From Struthidea cinerea (Eukaryota; Chordata; Aves; Passeriformes; Corcoracidae), in the NCBI GenBank assembly GCA_013397865.1, contig VZTI01004400.1, forward strand, positions 1,444,223 through 1,508,222: 64,000 nt of DNA, read 5' to 3'. Shown here piece after piece: positions 1 to 12,016 of the stretch (position 1 is its first letter; each line of letters opens with the position of its first letter). The notes beneath the pieces are model-generated. The model did not search any database, was not told the DNA's origin, and was given only the letters and a program-made list of their open reading frames with translations. The position numbers were made by a program, and so were the translations under genes.

Positions 1-25
1 ACGGCCCTTGCTTTTCTTTTTTTTC

Positions 26-56
<31 letters not shown>

Positions 57-60
57 TTTT
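1..60. repeat. T-rich low-complexity tract
   Basis: Nearly pure T with a few C and one AA interruption, lying directly upstream of the CpG island. It could be a nucleosome-poor poly(dA:dT) element or the tail of a retroposed sequence. The window edge cuts it off, so its origin cannot be judged. Confidence 0.85.
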
Positions 61-90
61 TTCCCTTTCCCCTCTCCGCCTTCTCCCGGC

Positions 91-98
91 TATAAATA
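91..98 (+). promoter_or_regulatory. TATA box (first copy)
   Basis: TATAAATA in a GC-rich setting, preceded by CCCGGC. It is identical to the box 110 bp downstream. Function is inferred from motif and context only. Confidence 0.45.
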
Positions 99-200
99 GC
101 TCCTGCGCGCCGTGCGTGTGTCACGTTCCCATTGCGTGCGCCTTACGCTGACGCACGGGGGCGGTGCGCTCCGTGACGCCAGCGCGTATCCGGGCCAAGC

Positions 201-208
201 TATAAATA
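201..208 (+). promoter_or_regulatory. TATA box (second copy) next to an ETS-like site
   Basis: TATAAATA followed within three bases by CTTCCGG, an ETS-family core. A start would be expected near 230. The twin boxes suggest alternative start sites or a small internal duplication. Confidence 0.45.
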
Positions 209-444
209 ACCTTCCGGCGGCCGGCGCCAGTGGCGGGCGCGCGCTGCCGCTGGTGGTCCCGGCGCCGCCTCGCTCCCGTGGGGGGCTCCGGGCTGCGTGG
301 GGAGGAGCCCCCCGGGCAGGCAGGTCACTCTTCTGTGGGGCCGTGCTGCGCTCGGGCAGCTGGTGCTGCTGTCTCTGCCTCCCCCTTTCGCCCCGCGGCG
401 TCACTGGCCCTGAGCCGTGGCAGTTCACAGCCCCGTGTTCAGAC

Positions 445-852
445 TCATAGAATGTTAAAGGGGTTGGAAGGGACAATAAAGATCACCCAGTTCCAACCCC
501 CTGTGCCACGGGCAAGCGCATCTCCTGCCAGACCAGGCCGCTGTACGCCCCATCCAACCTGGCCTTGAATACTGCCATGGATGGGGTATGCACATCACCC
601 CTGGGCAGCTTGTTTCAGTTTCTCACACCCTCACAGTAAAGGATTTGTGTCCTGTATCTAACTCAAAATTGCCCTCTTTTCAGTTTGAACCCATTACTCC
701 TTGTCCTATCACTACAGCTTCTGATAAAATTTCCTTCTCTGGCTTCCATGTAGGCCCACTTAAGGTACTGGAAGGTTGCAATGAGGTTTCCACATACAAC
801 CTTCTCCAGGCTGAACAGCCACAATATTCTTAGCATGCCTTCATAGACACGC
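445..852 (-). mobile_element. CR1 LINE 3' fragment
   Basis: The plus strand begins with CATAGAAT (reverse complement of the CR1 terminal octamer), followed by GGTTGGAAGGGAC and the CCATCCAACCTGGCCTTGAA block, and ends in the CTTCTCCAGGCTGAACA segment. These are hallmarks of the 3' end of avian Chicken Repeat 1, so the element lies on the minus strand with its 3' end at about 445 and is 5'-truncated near 852. Only the last part of ORF2 and the short 3' UTR remain, and the frame is broken. It abuts the CpG island. The open frames at 588-833 and 663-854 are readings of this repeat, not genes. Confidence 0.93.
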
Positions 853-3800
853 AAATCATTATGTGCCCGAGTGTTGGCTGTGAGTTAGTAATTCAGGAGT
901 TGCTCTGCAGTCAGCCTGACTCCATGTGCAGCTGAGATGGGAGTACGTAGCAGAAGCAGTAAGTTCAGTGCTGCTGTTCTCCCTCTAGTCTGAGATCCCA
1001 GGCAGGCTTACAGGGAATCTGTGTGTATTTTAGTCGGTTATTATCAATATAGGTAATGTATTCCCAGCTAGCTATACAATGGGTGTCTCAATAGGCTTAG
1101 CTGCAGCCATCTCCCCAGGAGGTAGTCAATGGCTTTTTTGGATCGTTTTAGGTCCAGGAGGGAAGTGAATGTTCTCACAGCCTAGGCAAGTGCTTTATCC
1201 GGTGGTCTGTTGTGTAGAAATGGCTGTGATGGCTGGTCTGAGTGTGTCGGCAGGCACTGGGCCCCTCGGGGCTAGGAGTGTAGCAAGATAACTCATTTTG
1301 CAAGCAGCTGTGCTGGCTGAAGATGCAACTGTCCCCCAGCGATTTGCAGCCTTTCTTCTGCCAGATTTACCGCCCCCACAGCTCTTGAGTTGATGTTGGA
1401 TAAGCGAGCAGCTGGATGAACTGTACTAATACTGCCTGAGGCTCCCTAGGGAGGATTCCTGCGATCTCTCTTGCTGACAGAGGTTTGGACTTGGTGTTGT
1501 CTATGGCTGTCTGTGATGGCAGCACTGCATGGCAATAATACCTGTTGCAGTGGTACTCGAAAGAAGATGCCTGCCTGTCACTTTAGGCATTGGGACAACT
1601 TTCCCGTGAATATGTGGGATGCCTGGGGTTCAGGGTGGGTACACAAATCCTCAGGTCAGCCTGGTTGGTAGCACCTCTGGGTCTTTTCACAGCAGGGCTG
1701 TGTGCCAGGTAACCTCTTTGGGTGAGAGTGTAGGCATGAGCAGCGTGTTTGGCTTTCCTGTCTGGGCGTCTCACTTGCATCCTAAGTGTGTAGGGCTAGG
1801 TTCAAAGATAGGCCTGTCTGAAGAATCGAATGGAAAACAGTTCTGTAAAAAGAAATTAAATTCTAATGCTTAGACTGTTGCTAAATAGTGTGAAAATTAA
1901 ATCATTACCTAGTTTTGATTGTAAGCTTTCTGGGAGCGGGAGCATCACAGTTGTCTGTCTTATACCCCATATTGCTAGCACCAAGGTTTGTGTTTCTTCC
2001 AGAGAGTCTTTGCAAAGTAGTAACAAAGAAAATGTAAATAGCAGATTTACTTAATAGATCTCTTCTAGTGCTTGGCATTTCAGGAAATCCAGCCATTTTA
2101 ACAGTTTTCTGGTGTGTAGTTTGTTGGATTTTTTTGTGCTTCATTTTGTAGGTCAACATCTAAAACTTGATTGGTTTGCTTAAATTCCAGATTACAAAGT
2201 ATTTGATATTACATTTTTCTTGTCTTGTGCTTTTATATCAATGGAGTTCAGAAAAGCACTAGGGGAATTAGCCACTTTGGTGATTTAGGGCTTCCACCGA
2301 GTTCTGTGCATTTGGGGAGTTTTGTATGTATTTTCTAGCCCTGGTACAGTAGACAAATTCATTTCTGTCTGCAGATCAAGTGAAAATTTTACATCTAGTA
2401 GTGTGTTGAATAGTGATACTTGTAATTTCCAATTGCTAGTCAGCTTTCTAGGGCATATGTGATACAGTAATTTCTTGGACAAGTGGTAATTATTTTAAAT
2501 CTCAGTTTTTTGGATGCATGCCCTCCTCTGGGATACATGGTCTGTTGGAACATCATGCAGAGACTACGTCAGCCTTCTACCATCATCTTTGATGCTAATA
2601 GCAGCTTCAGTTCTCAAGCAAAATGGTTTACTTCAGTAATTGCATTCAAAGAGAGAAACTCAGTGGTTCTGCATTTACTTTATCTGTAAGGAGGAGAATT
2701 TTCCTACACTGAGAAGATGCCTGCAAAGGTGAGTTGAAACTAGGAAGAGCTGAGTTATCTGTGACAGATTTCTTCTGGTGTATTCCACCATTGCACTAGG
2801 AGAGATTATCTGTGACATCACCAGTGGGATAGATGGTATCACTGCCATTACCTAGTCATCCCCAAATTATGAATTCCAAGCCATTGGCAGCTGTCTAGAG
2901 GCAAGGGAAAAAGATGAAAGGATTTGGTTATGAACAAGCCCTCAACCTACCTTTCTGAAAATGGTGGAGTTGAGTCACAGCACTGTCTTTCCAGGAAATG
3001 TTGACTTAGGATCTATGTGCTGTGAAATTTCAAAGAGAACTTTGGTGAGAGCTATCATACAGGGTACCACTGGTGGGCAAAATTAAATCTATAGATGTAT
3101 TTGACCAAAAACACTCTTAGCAAGCTTTCCTTAAACTCATCTTGAGCTTTTTGTTTGAGGTTCAAGTGTTTTACTAATTGGCCATTTAAGGGTTTTTGAT
3201 AGCAACAGCACTTAGGCGTGCAGTAAACTCTCTTCCTGCGGAAAGTCTAGAGTTGAGACACTTGAGAATGGGCCAAGAAAAGCTAACTTTAACACCATGT
3301 CACTTCTTGATGGTGGGTCCCAAGGCCTTGAATTAAGGACGATGAAAAAGGTGGGAAGTAAGAGGTGATCTTGGTGGGCCTCAGCCCAAACCAAAAAAAG
3401 TAGCAACTCTCTCAGCTCATGTGCATGGACAGTAATTCTACCAGTGCAGTCATTCATTTGAATAGAAGAGAAATTTAACTGAAACAAAGAGCTTAGGGAA
3501 AAGCAAAGAAAGATGAGTACGACACAAAGTAATAATGGCTTTGTAGGGTAATAAAGCAAAAAGCTAGTCTCCTTTAAAGCTGTCTCCTCTGTCTTGGATG
3601 CCTCTTAATGCTCAGTGCTGAGAGTAAACATCCCCTGCCGTGATGCTGTCTGTGATCAGGCTAATCAGTAGTGTTTTTGTCATTGCAAATGGTAAACAGT
3701 GAAAATATATTTGCAGCAACAATTGGTTACAAGAAAATCAGATATTGATGTGATAATATTGTACATTCTTTGAGTACTTGGGTTTGTTGTTGGGGTTTTT

Positions 3801-5966
3801 TTGGGTTTGGGTTTTTTTTGTGTTCTTTTTTTTTTGTTTGTTTGGTTTTTTGTTTTTAATATCTATTATTTCCAAAAGTTTGCTTTCTAACTTCAGGTAG
3901 ACTGGGATACTTGTCAGTGAAGTCACTCCAGTCTGTTTTACAGAATTCAATGTGTCAGATACATTTTCTAAATACAAAAAAGAAAAGCATTCTATTCCTT
4001 CTGAGATATATGTCTAGGAGCAGATTTTCAAAGTTTTATCTTGAGCAAATTCCTGTTGCTTTTTTTCCAGAAATTATTCATTTGTTGAAGTGAAGAAAAT
4101 TAGTTTAGAAAAACATGTTTGGACAGAATATAACAGTGTGCATAATTGTATTAAAATCTAGTTTGGTATTTGAATTACTAAAAAGTGTGGCTTGGTACAG
4201 TTCTTGAATATGATTGTAACAATACTGTATGCAAGGGTTCCATGTTCTAAAAAAGATTTAAGTGGCATTGTTTTCCTTTTCCCCTTGTTTTGCATTTAAC
4301 GAGAAGCAAAAATGGGATCGAGTGGGAAGTCGTAAGCAGATGAGCACAAGATAATGTGGTTTGTTAATGTCAGCCTTCAGCTTATGTCTGTGGTCACACG
4401 TTAAAATGCCCTTCTCGGTTTCAATGCTTTCTGTTCTTCTTTTCAGTCTAATCTCTCTTCTGCCTTGTACCTCTAGACTTTCCAGTCTCTGTTTTGGGTC
4501 TCCTTGCTTCCACAGTAGGCCAGTTCTGGATTTTCCTGCTTTACATATCCCTAATTGACTAATTTTTTTCATTTATGTAGTAAAATTAAGAAGTGATTCC
4601 ATGCTAGCTTTCTAGGGTTTTAATAACTCTTATTTACCTTTTTTTTCCAAGCTGGTCTCGTCGTGGGAGAAGTGCTAATGAAACCTGCTAATGTCTAAAG
4701 CATGGGTGGCTTTTTCTTTTCTACATTCAGCCTTTTTCTAAACATTTTTTGACATTTGGCTTTCATTATGCACTCTTCTACTGACTTTGTTGTTCAGAAC
4801 TGACTTCAGTCATGAAGTGAAACTAGTAAGGAGTTCTGCTCTGGGATCTGGCGTGCGAGGTATGTATGATGAGATCTGCACATGTCTTTATGTATCATGG
4901 CCTTTTCTAATAGGGAGTAGATCTTCCCCAGTTATTTGGTCCGCAGTTTGCTCACTATTCCATGGCAAAGCCAAGACTTTTGCGCTGAGAAGAAGACGCA
5001 AGCCTGAGATGTGATATTCTTAAGGCTTTTAGAGCCATAGAGCAGCAAGTAGTCTTGGAGGACTGGTGACTGCTTTCCATTTCTCGTTCCCCCAGGCTGA
5101 TTTGGAGAAAGACTAATCCCCTCATGCTGGTCCTTTTAATTCTGTGTGTCAAAGTGATTTGATATTGTATGCAGTCTCAGTAATTTATTTACAGAAATAT
5201 GCTTGGGTAAGTTTATTGCTTGCTTGGAATTAATTTGATACTTAAAAAGTGCATGATGCACTTACTTAACTGCTTGCACTTAGTTGTGGAAGAAGTTCTA
5301 CAAAAATCATGGAAGGTAGAAATAACCAGTGCAGTCATCTGCAGGTTGTTCTAATTTCACTTGAATTTCATCAGTCAGTGGTGAGGGAAAAGTTAGAAAA
5401 TGGGTGATTGAGTATATAAGTGATTGTTCTTGGTTGTGGTCATTTGGACATTGGGCTGATCATTGGTGGAGATGGTTGGGTAGGGGAAGGGTGGATGTAC
5501 GAGAGAAATTCTTTGAAAGTAATTGTTGATAGAACTTGATAGGAGTGATAAAACAGGAAGAATAGAAGGTAAGAAGTCTTGGTCATATTGGGCAAGATCT
5601 CTTAAAGGTTGTAAGGACTGGAGTAAGTGCATTGGGAGAACCAGAAGAAAAATATGGGGAATGTCACACTGAAGTTCTACAACTCCAATAAAGATTTTGT
5701 TTGATTTAGAGCTTGTTTTTTGCAAAATTTTATGATGTAGACAAAATCTGATAGTTAATCACTACTTCTGAATGATGCTTGAATTGCCCTCATAAAATCA
5801 GTTTGTACATCCTAGTATAATAATTGTATAGATGTAAAGATTTGAGCTTTGATGTACACTTTCACATGAACAGTAAATGTTTGCTTTTTGAAAACTCTCC
5901 TAGTTGCTTTTTAAAACTGAAGAAAGGAGTTAAGTGCTAAGCTAAAGTAAATTCTTGGCTGAACAG
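853..5966. other. Unique non-coding stretch
   Basis: No convincing exon, RNA gene or retroelement was recognised. Base composition is mostly AT-rich, with a slightly more GC-rich part from about 900 to 1800 beside the promoter candidate. All open frames are short and lack family motifs. The only other items noted are a T/G-rich tract at 3778-3858 and a weak splice-like pair around 2691-2728. If the CpG island is a rightward promoter, this would be the start of a first intron. Confidence 0.6.
3778..3858 (+). repeat. T/G-rich low-complexity tract with four G-runs
   Basis: Runs of T broken by GGG or GGGG. The G-runs are at 3780-3782, 3792-3795, 3803-3805 and 3809-3811, followed by long T runs and TTTG units. 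The four G-runs could fold into a quadruplex on the plus strand, with one loop of nine bases. It is not a telomeric array because the unit is irregular. Confidence 0.7.
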
Positions 5967-6136
5967 TGTGTAGGATTCACTAGATTCATGGATGCATAAT
6001 TGTACTGATAGGAGGAATGGCTGTGTATGTCTTTACAAAGGACTTGGGAACAAGGATCTGTAAGAATGGGTGTGGGGGTGCATGGTGGAGGGGAGATATG
6101 CAGGATTGGGAAGGTTGTACCTTCCTAGTACCTCAG

Positions 6137-6188
6137 CCAATGGGAAGAGGAGGAGGGCAACATGCAGTCAGGAGTTTAGGATAAAAGG
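6137..6188 (+). promoter_or_regulatory. LTR promoter motifs (CCAAT and TATA-like)
   Basis: CCAAT at 6137-6141 and ATAAAAGG at 6181-6188 have the spacing expected in a retroviral U3. This could act as a cryptic promoter reading rightward from about 6210. There is no evidence here that it is used. Confidence 0.5.
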
Positions 6189-6256
6189 AGGCTGTGTCCT
6201 CCAACAACTCGAGAGACCCCACAGGGGCATGGCAGAGTGGGCTCTCCCTTTATCCG

Positions 6257-6262
6257 AATAAA
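6257..6262 (+). terminator. LTR polyadenylation signal
   Basis: AATAAA about 70 bp downstream of the TATA-like box, which is the usual R-region position. It could end transcripts entering from the left. Confidence 0.55.
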
Positions 6263-6609
6263 GTCAATTTCCGCAGGACTCCTTTGTGGACACGGGCCAT
6301 TGGCAGCGTGATTTTCCACACAGTATGGATTTATTTATATTTAAACAGTTTCCTGAATTCAGATTGTGCCTCTCACTTGTATAAGTACTGAACCACTCCC
6401 TCCCCCCATAATTTCACAGTAACTTTAGAAGCTACAAATCCCTGTGCTCGGGTTGGCTACTGACTTAGTAGCCAGTCATATGGTATAGATTTGCAAAGCT
6501 GACGCAAAATGGGGCCATTCATCTCCTCCCTATTACAGGCTGCTGAAAGCATATTGCCCTGAAGTTCTGCTCATTGCACTGTAACCCTGCTGAGCACCAA
6601 GGCAAGTTC

Positions 6610-6890
6610 AAGGTTTTGGTTTTGGTCTTACACTTTACAATGCTTGATGGCACTGGCCCAGGCTGCCTGAGGGAGCACCTTCTGCAGTCACGGCCGCTCA
6701 TGACAGCTGCATTCCTCTGGAACAATGGCATTGTTGGCAAAATGGGGAATGAATGGGAGAGACAAACTGCTTCTGCAGCTAGCCCACAACTGAGGGATTG
6801 ATTCCTGGAACACATCAGAGCAACTATAAACCTCCCTGTCCTCGGAATTAAGTGTAAAATTCACTTGCTTCAACCTCGACTTTCCACAAT
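6610..6890 (+). repeat. Possible ancient interspersed repeat remnant
   Basis: The part around GGCACTGGCCCAGGCTGCCTGAGGG, and a later segment near CTGCATTCCTCTGGAACAATG, resemble the CCAGG-TACCTGAGGG-type blocks found in old amniote LINE-like or SINE-like repeats. The similarity is from memory and weak. Unique sequence is a fair alternative. Confidence 0.25.
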
Positions 6891-9800
6891 GACCAGGGAA
6901 AAAAAAAATCCCTAGGGCACAGACAAGGATGATTTCCGTTTCTTTTTAAAAAGCCCAAATAACAATGTATATGAAAGTATAGGGTAAGAATAGGGTAAAT
7001 TTTGTCCACTCTTCCTGTGCAGTTTTTGGTAGTCTACTTCATAACTCCTGCCCTCACAACTTTCACTTTGCTGGCCAGCAGTAGAAGTGTTACTTAGGCT
7101 TGTTTCTTTTGGGTGAGGAAAAATCCCAATCAAAGAGGAGACAATAGAAAGTCAAGCAGAAAGGCAACTAAGAGGAATGTTTCTAAAAATTTTAGCTTAA
7201 TTTTTTCTGCTTCCCTCTTTCTTCTGCACATCTATTCTTAATATACTTTTAATTTACAGATGTGTTATATATTGTTGAAATGCAAGAGTCTTATTTAGTA
7301 ACTGTTTGCAGGAGTGTTGCAAGTGCTCTTGGGACAAGAACCTCATTGATCTGTTGTAGCTTGCATTTAAATTATCGATCAAATAGCAAGGAGAAAATAC
7401 TTGATACAGTTTTTTCCAGAAAAGCATTGGACAATGTTGTTAGCCCATCTGGCTGTCTTAGTCCTTTTGCTCTATAGTTCAGTTTTGAGCCTGACCCTAA
7501 AGAAGCTCTGAATCAGTTCAGAAATAGCTAACAAATGGCTCAGTCTTCGAAAACGAGTCCATCAAATCATGGGTGTCATTAGAAGATGACTAGAGCCTGA
7601 GCGTCTGTGGTTCCAAAGGAAGTTGGTGGGTGCCATGTTCAGAACAAGAGGAGGTGGTTCTTCGCACAGTGTGTCACTAAGCTCTGACATTCCACACCCG
7701 ATGACATGACAAACACTAGAAGTTTCTCTGGGTCCAAGGAGGCAGCAGTGTGGAAAAGCAAGCCAAAGCTATAAGCACAGCATGCAAACTCAGGAGTGGT
7801 TGAGAGTGGTAGGTGTTCCAGGTTTGTGTTCTGATGCTATTGCCTAAGCATCTTTGTTTTTTGTCAATATTGCACAATGCTTGGTTAGGGGGATCACTGA
7901 TCTGGCACAATTCAATCATCTGTATTTTTACGTTTAAAAGAAGTCTGAGGAGAATGAGGGGAATGATGAAGCTTATGGAGACATCAAACCTAAAGCTGGC
8001 TGTAAAGCAGTGCAGAAATTCTTGCAGTTCTTGCATGACTGAGTGAGAAAATGACGGAGAAAATTCAGGACTGGTAAATGGAAAATAGCGTGCATGTGCA
8101 CTAATTATACGTTCACAATGATGCGCTCTGTTTTACCTATTATCACTCAGAAATTATCCTGGACTCACTGTGAATAGTTATGTCAAAATGTCAGCTTGAT
8201 ACTCAATACAGGTCAAAAAGGCAAGCAGAACCATGTTAGGAAGGGATAGAAAGAGCAAAACGTAAAAAAAAGGAAGTGGAAAAAAGAAGAAAATTCTATC
8301 AAATTGGTATATGAATCAATGGAGACCTTGAACACTTGCATGCATTTTGAGCCACCTTATCAAGAGGAAAGTAGAATAGAATTTGAAAAAAACCTCCAAC
8401 CTCAGCAAGGAAACAAGAATCATCGGAATAGTTTTCATATAAGGACAGAAGAGTTTTTCCTGTTAAATAATAGATTTCAGGGGAGAGGAGTTGATAGCTC
8501 TTTACAGAGAGATAAACAGTGGATGGGAGGACACACACCAAGTAATTCCTTTCTCTGTAATAAACCACAAATTAAAATTAAGTCTTCAAGATGAAAGCTT
8601 ACAAACAAGCAAGAGGAGGTACTTCTAAAGGAAAAAAAAAACCCACAAACAAAGGGGGTGCTGTCACTTCTGGTTCAGAAAGACCTTAAACTGGCTCTGG
8701 CTCAAGGGGAATGGTGCTATGCTTTCCCCAAAGTAGCCAGTGTTGGCCACTGTCAGAGGTGGCAGAGTCGGTGAAACTGCAGCCTATTGCGGGGAACTCA
8801 GCCCTGACATCAGGAGAAGTTGCTGTGATACTCCCCAGCGTGGCCTGTAGTGGAGGAAACATCTTGTGCACAGGATGTGGTATGTGCATGTAACAGTTGA
8901 GAAAAGGAATGCTTTGTTTCTGAATAAGAAAAAATGGAAATTATTGAAATTCAATGTTAAGTCATACAGAAGACCATGGCCTGGTTTGTTACCTGCCACA
9001 CATTGGTTTGATGGATGATTATAATACCAAAATGTTTATGAGCTTTCCATAGGCTGTGAAAGATGATCTGTGGGCTGGTCTGAAGCCACAGAGCCTCAGG
9101 TGCATCTTAATGTCAGTGTACCTATTTTCATCCCTAAGCCTTCAAAAAGCAAGACACGAATTAAAGAGTTGTTTTTACTGACCTTCTGGGTGTGTTAACT
9201 TCATGGACTCAGGGGAGAACCTAGCAACAAAGACAGTCTTGTGAATACGTATCTGTCCAGTGTGTCAGATGCATTTGCTGGACCGCAGGCTAATAATAAA
9301 AAGAGAAAATGAAACTTATAAAGTTATTGTTTATTGTCTGCAAGATTTAATCACTCACACTGGAAGTAACTGTACTCTTACCAATGTGTTCTTTTTCCTT
9401 TTTTTTAATAACATGTATGAAGCAAATGAGATAATGCTGAAATACGTGTTTTCCAGTGCCTATCTGCTCAGCACCTGTTAGAAAGTATCAGGAAGTTGTC
9501 CCCATGGAAAGGGTCTCCTGAATCAGACCGAAGGCAATAAGAGAGATTCTATGGTTAAAACTTCTGCCAACAACCAAGTTCTGAGTATTGGTGTTGCAAC
9601 TCCTGTCTTCAAAAAAGGCACGATAATTAGATAATGAGGAGAATAGTCCATATACATGGAACAAAGATGCTCCATGCAAGTATACCACTTTTTACAATTA
9701 ATAGACAATGCTAAGTGGTTTTTAACTCTTAAAATAATAATAAAAAAGTATCTGATATATGTGTGCTGGTTTGAGTAATTTCTTTCTTCAAGTTACTGGA

Positions 9801-10264
9801 CTGAATTTGTTTTTTCTTTAAACATAATGTCACACTTATCTCCTGTAGCTAGGTCTTTGCTGAGGCCTTTACATGTCCATTTTTGTCAGACAACTGATTT
9901 TCAACTTTTCAATTGGAAGGCCCAGAAAAATGTGCAGTGGTAGAAGAAGGAGCAAATTTAAACCTGTGAGAGTTCTCTTGGTGATTTTGTGGTCCTTGAG
10001 TCCACCAATGCTTTGAGGGTCTCTGGAATTTGAAACAACTTATTTAGAGTCTTAATGCTTATAAAATAAATAAATGAAACTTCCAAACCCCTTCTCTGCA
10101 CACATGCTAACAATTTATCCCAAGTACATTGCTGACTTTGCCAATAGCTTGCTTGGCACGTTTATTCATGCATTGACTAGAGATTTTCTTTCAAGTAACT
10201 TGCTGGCATATATGTGACTGGAGATGAAAGATGGTCTGGCCATGTGTGAGTCTTCCCCCCACAG

Positions 10265-10380
10265 ACATACCTCTTCTCCCTTGTGATTGCCTGTGATGGG
10301 CAATATGATTTGTCCTAAGATAAGATACCAGGAGGGCCTCTCTGGATGCTCTCATAAGGAATACATTCACTTTTGGACAG
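10265..10380 (+). other. Candidate non-coding exon (strong splice borders)
   Basis: A 116-bp block preceded by a pyrimidine run ending CCCCCCACAG at 10264 and followed by CAG|GTGAGTAAAA at 10381. Both borders fit vertebrate splice consensus well. All three frames contain a stop codon, so any exon would be UTR or long non-coding RNA. Similar chance pairs occur elsewhere in the window, including on the other strand, so this stays a candidate. Confidence 0.25.
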
Positions 10381-10828
10381 GTGAGTAAAACTGCTAAGAT
10401 AAGGTCACATGTGGAGATAAAATCATGAGGTAGCTCCATAGGTGCTTTGTGACTGTGTGTTCTGCCATGACAAAGACTGTAAACCTGTACATTTCTAGCT
10501 CAACCTGCTTATATTGTAACCCTTTAGACCTGCTTATATTCTATACTTCATTGGCAATATTTAGATATTGTCTTAGCAATAAATCTAATCACGATCATCC
10601 ACGTAATCAGTGTCATATTTCTGGTGCCTGACTGAGATAGTTCTCTTCTGCTACTCTGTTACAATGTATTCAATCAAATTTAATTACTCTGGACCAATAG
10701 AATCTGTTTAAGTTTTCTTTTCTGCAATACTAAGGAGGTTATGAGCTGGTAAGAAAGCTGCTGTTCTGTTCAAATATTACTCTATGAATTCTTTATTGTT
10801 AAAACAAATGACCTATTCCTGTGTGATG

Positions 10829-10872
10829 TTTTTCCCTTTCCCTTTCTCTTTCCTTTCCCTTTCTCTTCTTTC
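10829..10872. repeat. Pyrimidine microsatellite, (CCCTTT)n-like
   Basis: Imperfect repeats of CCCTTT and CTCTTT units on the plus strand. Ordinary low-complexity DNA. Confidence 0.85.
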
Positions 10873-12016
10873 AGAATTTATTCAATTATTTGAGGCTTTT
10901 GCTGGTTTGGTCAGCAGATCAGACATACTGGTCTTTGGTTTCTAGGATCCCTCTTCAAGTTATTAAAAATCCTTCATGTTCAGTATCTGTCATTTCCAGA
11001 GGCTGAAACAGACTGAAGTAAAAAGTTATGTGACAGACATGATAGTTTATGATTTGGGGAAAAGTACCTTTACATCTTTGGTTTTTTCCTAACCTGTTAC
11101 AATTCAGGATTCAGCTGACTCCAGGTTTCTGGCCTAGTGTTCAAACTGGCCTTATAAAGAGCCTCATTCATCCTGATAGCAGTGACTTCTGACAATGTAA
11201 CTGCATTACATTTTAATTAAAATAGTGTAAAAACCCCATAACTTAAACCAACAAACAAATCCAAAAGGTAGAGAGGTCATGAGAAAAGACCCAGATTCCT
11301 TTTCCTCGAGCTCATTCTGGTAGTCAGTCTGTTGAAGAATGAGAATGCTTGTTAATCTTGCAGCCTTTTGAATTTACCTGTAAAATGTTTTTTTTAGTAA
11401 AACTTGTGTTTGCTGGTTCGTCTTATGCAGCTCTTCCACTCTTTTTTTTTTTTTATCTGAAGCACAAAGGACTATGAAGTTGCTGTGTCCTTTCTACAGG
11501 GGCAAAGGATCAAAGCTGTGACATGCACTTGGACATAGGCACTTAGCATCCATGTTTCTAACACTGTCTCTCTCTTTGGTCTGCTTGCTCCTTTGGTTTT
11601 TTCCTCCATTCTGAGGGGGAACCAAGAGAACAGGAGGGTAGAGGAGGAGTGTTTTCAGCAGAATTGTCTTCTGCTGATACTCTCCTAAACAGGATCTCTG
11701 GAAAAGAGGCCTTCTCCTTCAGGACTCTCACACATTAATAGTGTGATGTCCTGACTCTGCATTTGAAGGATACCCATCTGGCTGTGTGGTTTCTGCAGAG
11801 AGCTTTTGTATGGTAACAACTTGCCCAGTGAAGTAGGCTCACCATGTGTGAAACTAAACTGGGCCAAATTGAGAAATTTTGCCAGCTAGGTGGAGCTCCC
11901 CCACTAAGTTTCTCCCTGTATTGATTTGTACAGCCTTAATCACTATTGCTGAATCTGTAAGTTCATTTAAAAGATGGCCAGTTTACACAGAAACTAAAAT
12001 CAAAATGTGAGACAAG

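Larger units (their letters stand above)
62..420. promoter_or_regulatory. CpG island with two TATAAATA boxes (candidate promoter)
   Basis: This block is far richer in G+C and CpG than the rest of the AT-rich window. Identical TATAAATA boxes lie at 91-98 and 201-208, both in plus orientation. Between them are a GC box (GGGGGCGG, 157-164), a CRE-like TGACGCAC (149-156) and GTGACGCC (173-180). An ETS-like CTTCCGG follows the second box at 211-217. Together these look like a vertebrate RNA polymerase II promoter, probably read rightward, with starts expected about 30 bp after each box. No first coding exon could be recognised and no strong splice donor stands out, so the gene it serves, and even its direction, are unknown. 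A unidentified structured RNA gene is a less likely alternative. The short open frames here are by-products of high GC. Confidence 0.6.
5967..6320 (+). mobile_element. Solo LTR of an endogenous retrovirus (class II-like)
   Basis: The block has LTR architecture: a start in TGTGTAGG, a U3 with a CCAAT box at 6137-6141, a TATA-like ATAAAAGG at 6181-6188, a short R region, and a polyadenylation signal AATAAA at 6257-6262, ending near TTTTCCACA at 6320. A short direct repeat ACAG(T) flanks it at 5963 and 6320, but the exact ends are uncertain by a few bases. No internal retroviral sequence is next to it, so it is a solo LTR left by recombination. The well-kept promoter and poly(A) motifs suggest moderate age. 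Family assignment is by layout and resemblance to avian LTRs, not by a database match. Confidence 0.72.

Noticed and set aside
90..568. Overlapping frames of 112-128 codons in the CpG island
   Set aside because: High GC removes stop codons in all frames; no motif, and one frame runs into CR1 sequence.
2691..2728. Short block before a good donor (AAAG|GTGAGTTG)
   Set aside because: The only nearby acceptor ends in AAG with a weak pyrimidine tract; 38 bp and no support.
3778..3858. Interstitial telomeric repeat
   Set aside because: The G-runs look like TTTGGG but the unit is irregular and is not (TTAGGG)n.
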